Source of the DNA: Streptomyces tanashiensis
GTDB taxonomy: Bacteria; Actinomycetota; Actinomycetes; Streptomycetales; Streptomycetaceae
Assembly: GCF_014648895.1 (NCBI RefSeq)
Contig: NZ_BMRZ01000003.1
Location: 62,001-126,000 of the forward strand
DNA: 64,000 nucleotides
Direction: 5' to 3'
The position numbers and the translations under genes are program-made. This document shows, one piece after another, positions 55,198 to 64,000 of this stretch. How positions within the stretch are numbered: the first letter of the stretch is position 1; the number at the start of each line of letters is the position of its first letter. The notes beneath the pieces are model-generated. The model was not told the origin of the DNA. It did no database searches and saw nothing but the letters and a program-made list of their open reading frames with translations.

Positions 55198-55917
55198 ATG
55201 TCAACGTGGACGACCGCCCAAGCCCTCGACTATGTGGAGGCGCCCCTGTACCCGCAACATTCCAGCGATTCCCATCTTCCCAACCCGCCGTACTGGGTCG
55301 CTCCTCGCCGCCTGGCGGGCGACGATGATGCCCTGGCTGACCAGGTCGGTGCGGCCCTCACCTCCGCGGGTTGGCGGATGTGGCCGACCGTCTGCGACAC
55401 CCTTCTCTACGGGAGCCGCAACGAGCTCTGCGGCGCCGAGTGGACACGCGCCGCCTGTCCGTTCGAACTGAGCGACCTCCCGGTGGCCTGGCAGGTCTCC
55501 GCTCGGTCGCATCCTGCCAGTGCCCTGCCGGAGTGGAACGCGTACTTCACCGCCGGGGTCCCTAACGAGGCGCTGACTGACTTCCTCCTCGCCCTCGACG
55601 CCCGCCAGGACCCCGCCTCCTCCTTCGACGGACCCGAGACCGTCCTTGCGGCGGTCTGCGCCCAAGGCTGGGTTCGTGACATCGACCTCCCCACACCGCA
55701 GCCATCGCTCCCGGCTCGTCTGCCGGCATCTCGCTGTAGGCAGGCATGGGCCGAGCCCGGCGTCGGCGACCCGTACCTGTGGTGTGCCAGCTCCAGTGTC
55801 AGCGTGCCGCCGGATCTGGTCGCGATCTTCGCTTCCTCGCTTGCCTCGCCCCGTGCCCCGGTCCACGCTGCCCGCCGGAGTGGAGGGGCGGCTCACCGTC
55901 ATCCGGTCAGGGGTTGA
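55198..55917 (+). CDS. DUF317 protein with disturbed C-terminus
   Basis: A 239-residue protein from ATG 55198. It contains the DUF317 pattern twice: APRRLAGDDDALADQVGAALTSAGWRMWPT, then the WTRAACPFELSDLPVAWQVSAR...WNAYFTAGVPNEALTDFLLALDA block. DUF317 proteins are linked to spd and transfer genes of Streptomyces plasmids. After IFASSLAS the frame diverges from what I expect; the next sensible residues (RSTLPAGVEGRL) are in another frame, so the last 20 residues are probably frameshifted. It is the last gene before attachment site 3. Confidence 0.75.
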   Translation: MSTWTTAQALDYVEAPLYPQHSSDSHLPNPPYWVAPRRLAGDDDALADQVGAALTSAGWRMWPTVCDTLLYGSRNELCGAEWTRAACPFELSDLPVAWQVSARSHPASALPEWNAYFTAGVPNEALTDFLLALDARQDPASSFDGPETVLAAVCAQGWVRDIDLPTPQPSLPARLPASRCRQAWAEPGVGDPYLWCASSSVSVPPDLVAIFASSLASPRAPVHAARRSGGAAHRHPVRG

Positions 55918-55967
55918 TCGACACCGGAGAGCCCGCCGACGGGAGTGAGGCAGGGCATCGGGCGGTC

Positions 55968-55992
55968 CCAAAACTTCGGGAAGTTTTCGGGA
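55968..55992. promoter_or_regulatory. Element B outer arm palindrome
   Basis: AAAACTT (55970-55976) and AAGTTTT (55981-55987) form a perfect inverted repeat around CGGG. It begins 166 bases before the site-3 core, identical to the offset of the matching motif before site 2. Confidence 0.65.
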
Positions 55993-56100
55993 AAACCAGC
56001 CGCCAGGGGCCGCCTCTGACCGGTTCCAGCCGGGCAGATCAAGCCATCCAAGCCTCTTGCCATGGCGCCCCCACCTCCGACCGAAAACCGCCCCTGACCA

Positions 56101-56130
56101 GCAAAAAGACCCCTCCCGGAGGAGGGGTCT
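56101..56130 (-). terminator. tRNA-Arg terminator
   Basis: On the leftward strand AGACCCCTCC (56130-56121) pairs with GGAGGGGTCT (56116-56107) over a 4-base loop and is followed by TTTTT. It lies seven bases beyond the tRNA 3' end. Near copies accompany att sites 1 and 2. Confidence 0.85.
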
Positions 56131-56135
56131 CGCTG

Positions 56136-56186
56136 TGCGCCCCCGGCAGGACTCGAACCTGCGGCCAAGTGCTTAGAAGGCACCTG
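56136..56186 (-). repeat. Attachment site 3 (within the intact tRNA)
   Basis: The 45-bp core 56136-56180, shared with sites 1 and 2, spans the tRNA anticodon stem to just past the 3' end. Six further bases match site 2. Integration here keeps the tRNA intact because the element carries the same 3' half. Confidence 0.88.
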
Positions 56187-56210
56187 CTCTATCCACTGAG
56201 CTACGGGGGC
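56138..56210 (-). tRNA. tRNA-Arg (anticodon UCU)
   Basis: A full 73-nt cloverleaf on the leftward strand: acceptor GCCCCCG/CGGGGGC with G as discriminator, D-stem GCTC/GAGC, anticodon stem GGTGC/GCACT with loop CTTCTAA (anticodon TCT), and T-stem GCAGG/CCTGC with loop TTCGAGT. CCA is not encoded. It decodes AGA, a rare codon in high-GC genomes. It is the integration target for elements A and B. Confidence 0.96.
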
Positions 56211-56504
56211 CGGGTGGTGGCCGTGTGGCCAGGAGCCCCTGGTGGGTGGGGTGTGGCCTTGCCGGGACAAGGATAGGGCTCCGATCGCCTTGGCCCGGTT
56301 GCTTCACCTGCGTGGCACGATGTGGAGGTTCGGTGAAGCGAACCGATAATCGCAGGCAGGTGCGATTCGCGCAGCGCTTTTCACGCCGCTCGGGGCGGGT
56401 GTTGTGCACTCGTTATGCCCGACCTTCCGGTCACCACCCTTCTCTTCGGCGCGCAGGGTCGCAATAGGCTTCAAAAACACTCATAAATTGGGCATTCTTC
56501 GCAT
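56211..56504. promoter_or_regulatory. Divergent promoter region of tRNA-Arg and the dynamin genes
   Basis: About 290 bases without a gene; the tRNA promoter (leftward) and the dynamin operon promoter (rightward) must lie here. An AT-rich patch (56465-56495) just ahead of the dynamin start is the best -10 region candidate. Confidence 0.4.
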
Positions 56505-58133
56505 GTGGTGACCTTGGACGAACGGCCTCAGCTGATCGACGCACTCTCCGCCCTGCGCGACCGAGTCGCCGCCGTGCGTCTCCCGCTGCCTCTCCCCGAC
56601 ACACCCCGCGCCCGTCAGACCCGGGCCGAGTTGCTCGCCCAGCTCGACGACTACCTGGTGCCCCGTCTGAAGGATCCCGACGCCCCGCTCCTCGCCGTCG
56701 TCGGGGGATCCACCGGGGCCGGGAAGTCCACCCTCGTCAACTCCCTTGTCGGGCGCCGCGTCAGCGAGTCCGGAGTGCTCAGGCCCACGACCCGGACGCC
56801 CGTGCTGGTCTGCCACCCCGAGGACCACCACTGGTTCGCCGGGATGCGGGTCCTCCCGCAGCTCACCCGCGTCTGGCTGCCCCAGGCCGACGGGGACCAC
56901 CCCGTCGACGAGCCGGCCCCCGAGGACAACGCGCTGCGCGTCGAGACGGCCGCCTCGCTGCCCCGGGGCCTCGCCCTGCTCGACGCGCCCGACATCGACT
57001 CCCTCGTCGTCGAGAACCGGCTCCTGGCCTCCGAGTTGATCTGCGCCGCCGACATCTGGGTGATGGTCACCACCGCCTCGCGGTACGCCGACGCCGTGCC
57101 CTGGCACCTGCTCCGTACCGCCAAGGAGTACGACGCCACCCTCGTCACCGTCCTCGACCGCGTCCCCCACCAGGTCATCGGCGAGGTCTCCCGGCAGTAC
57201 GAGGCGCTGCTCGACAAGGCCGGCCTCGGCGACGTCCCCCGGTTCACCATCCCCGAGCTGCCCGAGTCCGCGGGCGGCGGCAGCGGGCTGCTGCCCGACA
57301 GCGCCGTCGCCGCCCTGCGCGACTGGCTCGCCCACAGCGCCCAGGACCCGGCCGCCCGCCAACAGGCCGCCGACCGCACCGCCTCCGGCGTCATCGACTC
57401 CCTCGACGCCCGGCTGCCCGAGCTGGCCGGCGCGGTCGCCGCCCAGTACGCCACCGCCGTCCGCCTCGGCGGCGTCGTCGAAGCCGCCTACGGGGAGCAG
57501 GGCAAGCGGGTCCGCAAGGAGCTCGGCCGCGGCGCCGTCCTCGCCGGGGACGCCCGCACGCGCTGGCGCGGCTACCCCCGCGACAGCACGGCCGACGAGC
57601 TCCTGGACGCCCTCGCCGAATCCCTCGCCGCCCTCCTCCACTGCGCGGTCTCCGCCGCCGAGGAGCGCGTCCGGGACACCTGGCGCCGCGAACCCGCCTC
57701 CGAGGCACTCGGCCCGCCGCGGACCGGCGCCGACCGCGAGGTCGCGGAGCGGATCGGCGTGGAGGTGCGCCGCTGGCGCCGCGTACTCGAAGAGCTGGCC
57801 GAGGAGGAGGTGCGCGACGTCGAACGCCCCTCCGGCCCGCGCGCGGCCCGCACCGCCGCACCCGAGCCCGACACCGTCGCCGCGCTCCTCGCCGCCTCCC
57901 TGCTCGGCGGCCGCCGCGCCCGCGCCGCCGGCGAACGCCTCGCCGAACTCCTGGGAGCCCACACCGCCCTGCGGCTGCGCGACAGGGGCGGCGAACTCGT
58001 CCTCTCATGCGTCGACCGGGTCCTGCACGCCGAGCGCGACCGCCGCCTCGCCCCCCTCGACGCGCTCGACGTGACCCCCGAGCCGCAGGCGGAGCTGATC
58101 GCCGCGCTCTCCGTACTGCAGAAGGAGAAGTGA
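56505..58133 (+). CDS. dynA: Dynamin-like GTPase, first of pair
   Basis: A 542-residue GTPase starting at GTG 56505. The P-loop GGSTGAGKS has its Lys at residue 74; the switch region [13 protein letters not shown], the DAPDIDS motif (a D-x-P form of DxxG) and TVLDRVP follow. The remainder is helical stalk. Pairing with a second GTPase and ssbB matches the locus of DynA/DynB, two dynamins that stabilise FtsZ rings at sporulation septa in Streptomyces. Which of the two is A or B is inferred from order only. Confidence 0.8.
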   Translation: MVTLDERPQLIDALSALRDRVAAVRLPLPLPDTPRARQTRAELLAQLDDYLVPRLKDPDAPLLAVVGGSTGAGKSTLVNSLVGRRVSESGVLRPTTRTPVLVCHPEDHHWFAGMRVLPQLTRVWLPQADGDHPVDEPAPEDNALRVETAASLPRGLALLDAPDIDSLVVENRLLASELICAADIWVMVTTASRYADAVPWHLLRTAKEYDATLVTVLDRVPHQVIGEVSRQYEALLDKAGLGDVPRFTIPELPESAGGGSGLLPDSAVAALRDWLAHSAQDPAARQQAADRTASGVIDSLDARLPELAGAVAAQYATAVRLGGVVEAAYGEQGKRVRKELGRGAVLAGDARTRWRGYPRDSTADELLDALAESLAALLHCAVSAAEERVRDTWRREPASEALGPPRTGADREVAERIGVEVRRWRRVLEELAEEEVRDVERPSGPRAARTAAPEPDTVAALLAASLLGGRRARAAGERLAELLGAHTALRLRDRGGELVLSCVDRVLHAERDRRLAPLDALDVTPEPQAELIAALSVLQKEK

Positions 58134-58134
58134 C

Positions 58135-59934
58135 GTGGTGGACGACGATCGGGAGCGCGGCCGCGAGCGCTGGGACGACGGGCTGATCGCACGGCGGGCG
58201 GGCGAGCGGGCCTCCGTCGCGGAGGAGGGGCCGCGCGAGCCGCAGGAGGAGGACGCCCCGCCGCTCGTCGGCGGCAGCTACGGCCGGCCCCTCCGCAGCC
58301 GCCTCGACGCCCTCCACGAGCTCGTCGGGCTCTCCCGCACCCGTGTCGAGAGCGAGGCCCTCGCCGAGGCCGGACGTGTCCTCGACGAGGCCGCCGCCCG
58401 CCAGCGGCTCTCCTCCCGGCACACCGTGGTCGCCCTCGCCGGAGCCACCGGCAGCGGGAAGTCCACGCTCTTCAACGCCCTTGCCGGCGTGCCCGTCTCC
58501 GAGACCGGCCTGCGCCGTCCCACCACCTCCGCGCCCATCGCGCTCAGCTGGTCCGAGGGCGCCGCCGGACTGCTCGACCGGCTCTCGGTGCCCAGCCGGC
58601 TGCGGCGCCGTCCCCTCGCGGGCGGCGCCGCCGACACCGAGCTCCAGGGGCTCGTCCTCGTCGACCTGCCCGACCACGACTCGGCCGTCACCGCCCACCG
58701 CGACCAGGTCGACCGGGTCCTCGGCCTCGTCGACGCCGTGATCTGGGTCGTCGACCCCGAGAAGTACGCGGACGCCGCCCTCCACGAGCGCTACCTGCGG
58801 CCCCTCGCCGGGCACGCCGAGGTCACCTTCGTCGTCCTCAACCAGATCGACCGGCTCGGCACCGAGGCCGCCGACCTCGTCCTCGACGACCTGCGCCGCC
58901 TCCTCGACGAGGACGGCGTGGCGCTCGGCGAGCACGGCGAGCCCGGCGCGACCGTCCTCGCCGTCTCCGCGCTGACCGGAGAGGGCATCCCCGAACTGCG
59001 CGAACTCATCGCCCGGTTCGTCCAGGAACGCACCGCTCCCGAACGCCGCCTCGCCGCCGACGTCGACGCCGCCGCGGCCCGGCTGCGCCAGGCGTACGTC
59101 GCCGACGGCCGGCCCGGACTCGACGAGCGCGCCCGGGACGCCTTCACGGACCGGCTCGCCGTCGCCGTCGGCGCCCAGGCCGCGGGCGAGGCCGCCGAAC
59201 GGGTCTGGCGCCGGGGCGCCATCCGCGCCTGCGGCACCCCCTGGCTGCGGCTCTACCGCTGGTACGAGCGGCTGCGCGCGCACGGCTCCACCGACCCGCA
59301 CCTCGCGACCCCCGTCGAGGACGAGCTGACGGCACGCCAGCGCGTCGAGCAGGCGGTGCGGATCGTCGCCGACGAGGCCTCGCGCGGGCTTCCGGCGCCC
59401 TGGGCGCAGGCGGTGCGCGAGGCGGCGGCGCGCGGGGCCGAGGGGCTTCCGGAGGCCCTGGACGAGCTGGCGGTCTCCCTGGGGGACCCGGCGGCCCGGC
59501 CGCCCCGGCCCGCCTGGTGGCCCGCGGCCGTCCTCGCCCAGGCGGTGATGACGCTCCTGCAGATCTTCGGCGCGCTCTGGCTGGTCGGCCAGATCGTCGG
59601 CGTCGTGCAGCCGGGCCTGCTGCCGCCGGTCCTCGTGATGCTCGGCGGGATCATCGGCGGCCCGCTCGTCGAATGGGCCTGCGAGGGCGCGGTGAAGGGC
59701 CCGGCCCGCCGGTACGGGCAGGAGGCCGAACGCAGCCTGCGGGAGGCGGCGGCCGCCTGCGGACGGGCCCGGGTCCTCGACCCTGTGGCGGCGGAGCTGA
59801 TGCGCTACCGGGAGGTGCGCGAGCAGTACGCGACGGTGGTGGGCACGCGGCCGTCGGCGGCCCGGATCGTCGGCGGCGGACGCGCCGGGACGACGCGGCT
59901 GGGTGCGACGCGGACGGGGGTGCGGGGGAGGTAG
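58135..59934 (+). CDS. dynB: Dynamin-like GTPase with C-terminal membrane helices, second of pair
   Basis: A 599-residue GTPase starting at GTG 58135, one base after the previous stop. P-loop GATGSGKST (Lys 109), switch RPTTSAPIALSW, VDLPDHDS as DxxG, and LNQIDR as the N/TKxD equivalent. Near residues 465-510 two hydrophobic helices (VLAQAVMTLLQIFGALWLVG and LLPPVLVMLGGIIGGPLVEW) anchor it in the membrane. With its partner it is expected at the division site. Confidence 0.82.
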   Translation: MVDDDRERGRERWDDGLIARRAGERASVAEEGPREPQEEDAPPLVGGSYGRPLRSRLDALHELVGLSRTRVESEALAEAGRVLDEAAARQRLSSRHTVVALAGATGSGKSTLFNALAGVPVSETGLRRPTTSAPIALSWSEGAAGLLDRLSVPSRLRRRPLAGGAADTELQGLVLVDLPDHDSAVTAHRDQVDRVLGLVDAVIWVVDPEKYADAALHERYLRPLAGHAEVTFVVLNQIDRLGTEAADLVLDDLRRLLDEDGVALGEHGEPGATVLAVSALTGEGIPELRELIARFVQERTAPERRLAADVDAAAARLRQAYVADGRPGLDERARDAFTDRLAVAVGAQAAGEAAERVWRRGAIRACGTPWLRLYRWYERLRAHGSTDPHLATPVEDELTARQRVEQAVRIVADEASRGLPAPWAQAVREAAARGAEGLPEALDELAVSLGDPAARPPRPAWWPAAVLAQAVMTLLQIFGALWLVGQIVGVVQPGLLPPVLVMLGGIIGGPLVEWACEGAVKGPARRYGQEAERSLREAAAACGRARVLDPVAAELMRYREVREQYATVVGTRPSAARIVGGGRAGTTRLGATRTGVRGR

Positions 59935-60050
59935 GGAGCCGTCGGGAGACCCGCTTTCCCCCTTTCGGGTGAGGGAGTTGTCCCCGTCGGTGCGGATGTC
60001 CACAGGCCGGGGCGGGTTCCGTCCGACCGCCCCAGGATGGTTCCCACGAG

Positions 60051-60111
60051 GTGTCCACGCAGCGGGGCACCGGAAGACGCCGGGTGTCCACGCAGCGGGG
60101 CACCGGAAGAC
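60051..60111. repeat. Two exact 28-bp direct repeats upstream of ssbB
   Basis: The segment 60051-60078 recurs without change at 60084-60111, a 33-bp period, beginning GTGTCCACGCAGCGGGGCAC. It lies 12 bases before the ssbB start and covers its ribosome-binding or promoter region, so it may be a recent duplication or a tandem operator. Confidence 0.75.
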
Positions 60112-60123
60112 TGGGGGCGAACC

Positions 60124-60573
60124 ATGAACGACACGACCGTGACGCTCGTCGGCAACGTGGCGACGGCGGTGGAGTACCGGGACACGGTGGCCGGCGGGGT
60201 GGCCCGCTTCCGGTTCGCGGTGACCGCGCGTCGCTGGGACCGGGAGCGGGGGCTCTGGTCCGACGGGAACACCAGCTTCTACACGGTCTCGGCCTGGCGC
60301 TCGCTCGGGGCCAACCTCGCGGCCTCGGTCTCCGTCGGGGAACCGCTCGTGGTGCACGGCCGGTTGAAGGTCCGTGAGGAGGAGCGCGACGGGCAGCGCA
60401 AGACCTTCGTGGACGTCGACGCGGTGGCCGTGGGGCACGATCTGAGCCGGGGGACGGCAGCCTTCCGGCGCGCGGCGCGGGCGGAGCCCCGGACCCAGCC
60501 TGACCAGGACCTTTGGGCGGTGGCGGCGGAGGGGGGAACGGCGGTCACCCCCCAACTGGTAACCGCCCCCTGA
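60124..60573 (+). CDS. ssbB: Single-stranded DNA-binding protein, second paralog (SsbB-like)
   Basis: A 149-residue OB-fold protein from ATG 60124 (MNDTTVTLVGNVATAVEYRD...), with FRFAVTARRWDRERGLWSDGNTSFYTVSAWRSLG and VHGRLKVREE, as in Ssb. The acidic C-terminal tip (DDDxPF) of the essential SsbA is absent; it ends TPQLVTAP. That marks it as the accessory SsbB involved in chromosome segregation during sporulation, consistent with the dynamin neighbours. Confidence 0.88.
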   Translation: MNDTTVTLVGNVATAVEYRDTVAGGVARFRFAVTARRWDRERGLWSDGNTSFYTVSAWRSLGANLAASVSVGEPLVVHGRLKVREEERDGQRKTFVDVDAVAVGHDLSRGTAAFRRAARAEPRTQPDQDLWAVAAEGGTAVTPQLVTAP

Positions 60574-60613
60574 CCATGTGTTGTGGGGATTTGTCGACCA
60601 ACTGGCCTTGCGT

Positions 60614-60642
60614 GATAACGATTCCGAGTCGGAATGGTTATC
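60614..60642. promoter_or_regulatory. 29-bp palindrome upstream of the surface-protein gene
   Basis: GATAAC (60614-60619) pairs with GTTATC (60637-60642), and ATTCCGA (60621-60627) with TCGGAAT (60629-60635), around a central G. Twenty-six of the 29 positions are in symmetric pairs. It lies about 160 bases before the ATG and just after ssbB, so it is a strong operator candidate; the regulator is unknown. Confidence 0.7.
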
Positions 60643-60798
60643 TGACCGTATGGCAGGGCACCGGGGGGTTCCGCATCCCTAGGATTCCCGGGTACTCATG
60701 TGGCACGTGAGCCCATCGAGTCTGTGAGTCTGCTGGCGTGCGCTCCCCCCACGCGAATCGACCATGTTCGCGGAGCGACTCGCCCGGAGGGGAATCCA

Positions 60799-62235
60799 AT
60801 GTTTTCAGTTCGTGGACGTGGCGTCGCCCGTGCGGCCGCCGCGATCCTGGTCTCCGGCCTGGTCGCCACCGGCGCGATAGCGACGGCCGGAACGGCGCTG
60901 GCCGACGACGGTGCCCCGGGCACCGGCGGTGTCACGGCGAAGCTCGGCCACCTCACCGAGGCCGACGGCGTCGTCATCAAGGAGAAGAACGGCGAGACCT
61001 GGCCGGTCAACGGCGGTCTCTTCACGATGCAGGTCGAGGGCGGGGGAACTCTCCAGACCTACTGCATCGACCTCCGTACCGGGGCGAAGCGCGACTTCAC
61101 CTACAAGGAGGTCGGCTGGGACGAGTCCTCCCTGCACAACAACGAGGACGCGGGCAAGATCCTCTGGATCCTGGAGAACGCGTACCCGAAGAACTCCGCC
61201 GAGGCCCTCGGCGCGAAGCTCGGTGTCGACCTCTCCAAGAAGGAGGCCGCCGCCGGTACCCAGGCCGCGATCTGGACCCTCTCGGACGACGTGACGGCGA
61301 CGCCGAAGAGCGCCGACGCCGAGAAGCTCACCGAGTACCTCCTCAAGGAGGCCGTGAAGCTCGAGGAGCCCAAGGCCTCCCTGAGCCTCTCCCCGGCCAC
61401 CGTGGCGGGCAAGGCCGGTGACAAGCTCGGCCCGATCACCGTCACCACCAACGCCGAGAAGGCCAAGCTCCAGACCGCCGCGGGCGCGCCCGCCGGTGTC
61501 AAGATCGTCGACAAGGACGGCAAGCCCGTCACCGACGCCAAGAACGGCGACCAGGTCTTCTTCGACGTTCCGGCCGGCACCGCCGACGGCACCGCCGAGC
61601 TGACCGCCGAGGCCACCACCAAGGTCTCGCTCGGCCGCGCCTTCGTCTCCATCGACGGCCCGTCCCAGACCCTGATCCTGGCCGGCTCCAGCGACTCCAC
61701 GGTCACGGCCGGCGCCTCCGCCTCCTGGGCGAAGAAGGGTGCCGTCCCGTCCGTCTCGGTCGCCAAGGACTGCGCCAAGGGCGGCCTCGAGGTCATCGCG
61801 TCCAACGCGGGTGACGAGGACTGGACCTTCGACCTGAAGGGCACCTCGTACACGGTCGCCGCCGGTGAGACGAAGACCATCGCGGTCCCGCTCGCCGAGG
61901 ACGAGGCGTACAAGTTCACGATCACCGGCCCGAACGGCTTCGAGGAGACCTTCGAGGGCGTCCTGGACTGCAAGACGGCCACCCCCGGCCCGAAGCCGTC
62001 GGAGACCCCCTCCACCACCCCCTCGGCCACGCCTTCCACCCCGTCCACCACGGGTGGCGCCACCGGTGACACCACGGGCGGCACCACCGGCGCCACCACG
62101 ACCGGTGGCGGCGACCTCGCCGAGACCGGCAGCTCCAACGCCACCCCGATGATCGCCGGCATCGCCGCCGCGCTCGTCGTGGTCGGTGGCGGCGCGGTGT
62201 TCTTCCTCCGCAAGAAGAAGACCGCCGGCCAGTGA
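60799..62235 (+). CDS. Cys-Gln thioester surface protein with LAXTG sorting signal
   Basis: A 478-residue cell-wall protein from ATG 60799 after GGAGGGG. Signal peptide residues 1-36 (cleavage near ALA-DD). An N-terminal thioester (TQXA) domain has C89 in TYCIDL and Q155 in TQAAIW, which form the internal bond used for covalent adhesion. Repeat-like domains and a Thr/Pro/Gly stalk (about 395-435) lead to LAETG at 440-444, a hydrophobic helix and a RKKKTAGQ tail. It is a substrate of a class E sortase. Confidence 0.9.
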   Translation: MFSVRGRGVARAAAAILVSGLVATGAIATAGTALADDGAPGTGGVTAKLGHLTEADGVVIKEKNGETWPVNGGLFTMQVEGGGTLQTYCIDLRTGAKRDFTYKEVGWDESSLHNNEDAGKILWILENAYPKNSAEALGAKLGVDLSKKEAAAGTQAAIWTLSDDVTATPKSADAEKLTEYLLKEAVKLEEPKASLSLSPATVAGKAGDKLGPITVTTNAEKAKLQTAAGAPAGVKIVDKDGKPVTDAKNGDQVFFDVPAGTADGTAELTAEATTKVSLGRAFVSIDGPSQTLILAGSSDSTVTAGASASWAKKGAVPSVSVAKDCAKGGLEVIASNAGDEDWTFDLKGTSYTVAAGETKTIAVPLAEDEAYKFTITGPNGFEETFEGVLDCKTATPGPKPSETPSTTPSATPSTPSTTGGATGDTTGGTTGATTTGGGDLAETGSSNATPMIAGIAAALVVVGGGAVFFLRKKKTAGQ

Positions 62236-62245
62236 GCCCAGGCCA

Positions 62246-62269
62246 GGTGCCGGGCCCACGCCCGGCACC
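62246..62269 (+). terminator. Hairpin terminator after the thioester protein gene
   Basis: GGTGCCGGGC (62246-62255) and GCCCGGCACC (62260-62269) make a perfect 10-bp stem with a 4-base loop, 10 bases after the stop. It has no T-run, as is common for Streptomyces terminators. Confidence 0.6.
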
Positions 62270-62534
62270 GGGCCGAAGCCCGGCATCGTGGAGTGAGCCG
62301 CTGACCTCGCGGAGTGATCCGCGTCACGCGCGCCCCACCCCATGACCCCCGCACGACCCCGGACCGCATCCGCGCCCGGGGTCGTCGCACGTCCACGCCC
62401 CGAAACAGCCTGATTTCCGCCCCCGACCGCCCCCTCCGCACCCCCGCCCGGCGCCTTACCGGTTTCCGCCTGGGGGTGGCGGTCAGGCAAGATGGGGTGT
62501 ATCTGCCCACTCACTCTTTGCCGGACGGTTTCTC

Positions 62535-64000
<1,466 letters not shown>

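Larger units (their letters stand above)
26170..56186. mobile_element. Element B: integrative mobilizable element in tRNA-Arg(UCU)
   Basis: About 30 kb between attachment sites 2 and 3. The backbone is relaxase, MobC-like protein, DnaC/IstB-like ATPase, initiator-like protein, XRE, Xis and tyrosine integrase (40.4-47.4 kb). There is no TraB/FtsK-type DNA pump, so it resembles an integrative mobilizable element more than a canonical Streptomyces AICE. Cargo lies on both sides: defence and the enolpyruvyl-transferase operon on the left, immunity, STAND and DUF317 genes on the right. The integrase is about 9 kb from the nearest att site, which is unusual. Confidence 0.75.

Overview
The window is high-GC actinobacterial DNA, almost certainly a Streptomyces chromosome. 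The signs are third-position G/C bias, many GTG/TTG starts, 4-base GTGA/ATGA stop-start overlaps, DUF317 and SUKH proteins, a paired dynamin/ssbB locus and a sortase-type thioester surface protein. All names come from reading the sequence; no database search was run.

Layout. (1) 0-18.6 kb, chromosomal: the 5' part of an IS701-like transposase gene, two fluoride exporters (crcB pair), urate oxidase, kdpFABC preceded by a tiny membrane-peptide ORF, a winged-helix protein, a DUF2079 membrane protein, a secreted phytase-like protein, two divergent IucA/IucC siderophore synthetases, a PhzF-family enzyme, a DoxX protein facing an ECF41-type sigma factor, and a DUF4097 protein. (2) 18.7-56.2 kb: two integrated elements in tandem at the 3' end of tRNA-Arg(UCU). 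The 45-bp 3' half of the tRNA and a copy of its terminator occur three times (18.75, 26.17 and 56.14 kb; only the last belongs to an intact tRNA). Each outer arm carries an AAAACTTC-type palindrome at an identical distance from the core. (3) 56.2-64 kb, chromosomal: two dynamin-like GTPases, a second single-strand binding protein, a Cys-Gln thioester surface protein with an LAETG sorting signal, and ettA (cut by the window end).

Element A (18.7-26.2 kb) has no integrase. It holds a polymorphic toxin with a restriction-endonuclease-like C-terminus, immunity-type genes and a DEDDh exonuclease-BRCT-TerD fusion, so it looks like a cis-mobilizable passenger. Element B (26.2-56.2 kb) has a mobilization and replication backbone: relaxase, MobC-like protein, DnaC/IstB-like ATPase, replication-initiator-like protein, XRE regulator, Xis and tyrosine integrase. 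It has no TraB/FtsK-type gene. Its cargo includes a reverse transcriptase-SLATT pair (probable phage defence), a TIGR02391-like protein, a STAND-like NTPase with Sel1/TPR-like repeats, and a tightly coupled seven-gene operon plus a divergent XRE/flavoprotein pair. The operon combines a MurA-like enolpyruvyl transferase, a 5'-nucleotidase-like phosphatase, two complementary dCTP-deaminase-like proteins, a glycosyltransferase and a serine hydrolase; it may make or process a nucleotide-derived compound.

The most unusual non-coding feature is at 39.91-40.34 kb, next to the relaxase. Fifteen 15-bp GTTC-N7-GAAC palindromes are set on a 24-bp period and arranged as five triplets, each triplet with its own core sequence. 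A second, less regular array of GGTCCC/GGGACC motifs lies between mobC and the ATPase gene. These are candidate transfer, replication or partition sites.
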